DNA of 25,389 nucleotides, from positions 1-25,389 of the IMG/VR virus record IMGVR_UViG_3300030117_004504, one strand, 5' to 3'. The notes beneath the pieces are model-generated. The model ran no database searches. It was not told the DNA's origin and saw only the letters and a list, made by a program, of their open reading frames with translations. Within the stretch, counting starts at the first letter, position 1; each line of letters starts with the position of its first letter. The stretch is from a virus. Positions 24,619-25,389 of the stretch are shown here, piece by piece. A program made the translations under genes and the position numbers.

Positions 24619-24625
24619 AGTTTGA

Positions 24626-25389
24626 TTAATTATTTAATCTTTTTTCAATATTGGAGTAAATCTCCATACCTTCATCAGTTTTAAACCAAGCGGCTAAAGC
24701 TGAGTAAGGGTGTTCGTCAAACGGAACGTTCATTAGTTTTCTATTGTTAGAAGCCCAAGTAAAAGTTCTTTGATCTGAAGATAATTTTAATATACCCATT
24801 TCAGTTGCTCTAATACCAAAGTTTCTAAGAACTACATTTTCATCATTAACTAGTTCTAAAAACAAAACAGGATTTCTCTTAGCGTATAATAATAAGTCTC
24901 GTTTAAGTTCTTTAGAACTCATGTTAGATACTGCTGAACCAACTTCTACTCTCATTACTGCTTCAGCCATATCAATATCTAAGTTTTTAGCAGCATTTAA
25001 AGCTTCTATTTCTAATTCTAACGAATCGATTTGATCTTCAGCAATTTTAGCTGGTTTATACTCGTAATAAGTTTTGTTTACTTCAGGATGATATAATGAT
25101 AATAGTTTTTGTAAAACTGTTTTTTCTTTTTCAACAAACAAAGCACCATTTCTAAAAATAATATGTTCTAATCTTTGATCGCCTTTCATTTCATCTACAA
25201 ATACTGTTTTTTGATTTTGACAATACTTGAGTTCTCTTTCGTAACCTTTTTCTTCATCAAACCAGTAAACGTTTGCAGATTTTATCATTTTAGATAAAGG
25301 TCTTTTGTTTCCTTTTAAATAATAAACTCTATCTTTTATTTCCCAAGTTGGTTTTTTAGGTTCAACTTTTTTAGGTTTTGGTGTTTCAA
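24626..25389 (-). CDS. conserved phage protein of unknown function, 5'-truncated by window edge
   Basis: The frame is open to the right edge, so the gene begins outside the window. An internal ATG at 25288 is probably not the start, because 33 in-frame codons precede it without a stop. Those codons are Lys/Pro-rich (ETPKPKKVEPKKPTWEIKD), suggesting a flexible linker. About 254 residues are visible. The middle is acidic and helical (ILEAL-like segment around EDQIDSLELEIEALNAAKNL). The C-terminal part, RDLLLYAKRNPVLFLELVND and SSDQRTFTWASNNRKLMNVP, then PYSALAAWFKTDEGMEIYSN, I recall as conserved in marine phages, again without a function. There is no membrane segment or catalytic motif. Its place just upstream of the connector genes suggests a head- or assembly-related role. 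Confidence 0.75.
   Translation of the reverse strand, partial: ETPKPKKVEPKKPTWEIKDRVYYLKGNKRPLSKMIKSANVYWFDEEKGYERELKYCQNQKTVFVDEMKGDQRLEHIIFRNGALFVEKEKTVLQKLLSLYHPEVNKTYYEYKPAKIAEDQIDSLELEIEALNAAKNLDIDMAEAVMRVEVGSAVSNMSSKELKRDLLLYAKRNPVLFLELVNDENVVLRNFGIRATEMGILKLSSDQRTFTWASNNRKLMNVPFDEHPYSALAAWFKTDEGMEIYSNIEKRLNN

Noticed and set aside
1-25389. Alternative genetic code (stop codon reassignment), as found in some crAss-like phages
   Set aside because: All long genes are open in the standard bacterial code and end at TAA or TAG close to the next start; no in-frame stops need recoding.

Overview
This window is a stretch of the virion-structure region of a tailed phage, probably a marine podovirus-like phage. 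Every convincing gene lies on the minus strand, so transcription runs from position 25389 towards position 1. Genes abut or are separated by 0 to 47 bases (56 in one case, depending on the start chosen). The DNA is AT-rich (roughly two thirds A+T by eye). Start codons are preceded by A/T-rich leaders rather than Shine-Dalgarno sequences, a pattern typical of Bacteroidetes and their phages. Together with Bacteroidetes-style Cys/Asp repeats and protein families I associate with uncultured marine phages, this points to a marine flavobacterial phage, but the host is inferred, not shown. All gene ends are TAA or TAG and no recoding is needed.

In the order of transcription: a 5'-truncated protein of unknown function (24626-25389); a compact GC-rich candidate RNA pseudoknot (24590-24618) in front of a small basic Cys-containing protein (24405-24569); two likely head-tail connector or ring proteins (23649-24395 and 22259-23644); a giant 3067-residue tail nozzle/fibre-like protein with a C-terminal array of Cys/Asp repeats (13052-22255); a 121-residue beta protein and a 745-residue VrlC-like modular protein resembling T4-like cyanophage virion proteins (12663-13028, 10413-12650); three candidate ejection (internal virion) proteins, of 323, 452 and 2222 residues (9394-10365, 8024-9382, 1355-8023); a secreted outer-membrane-barrel-like protein (223-1320); and the start of a small one-helix membrane protein (1-221).

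Functionally this reads as a connector, nozzle, ejection-protein block in the same order as T7 genes 11, 12, 14, 15 and 16, with a cyanomyovirus-like pair inserted between the nozzle and the ejection genes. The two giant genes fill about 62% of the window. The terminase, portal and major capsid genes are not present and would be expected upstream, beyond the right edge. No lysin, tRNA, CRISPR array, integrase or transposase was seen.

The most unusual content is: (1) the 2222-residue ejection-type protein, which strings together a glycine/alanine-rich membrane-active region, an HExxH metallopeptidase motif, a sigma-region-2-like segment, a complete set of HAD phosphatase motifs and a long C-terminal domain, with FSKS-like tetrapeptides at the joints; (2) a beta module repeated across three different tail genes, in one place apparently nested inside another copy; and (3) the candidate pseudoknot.
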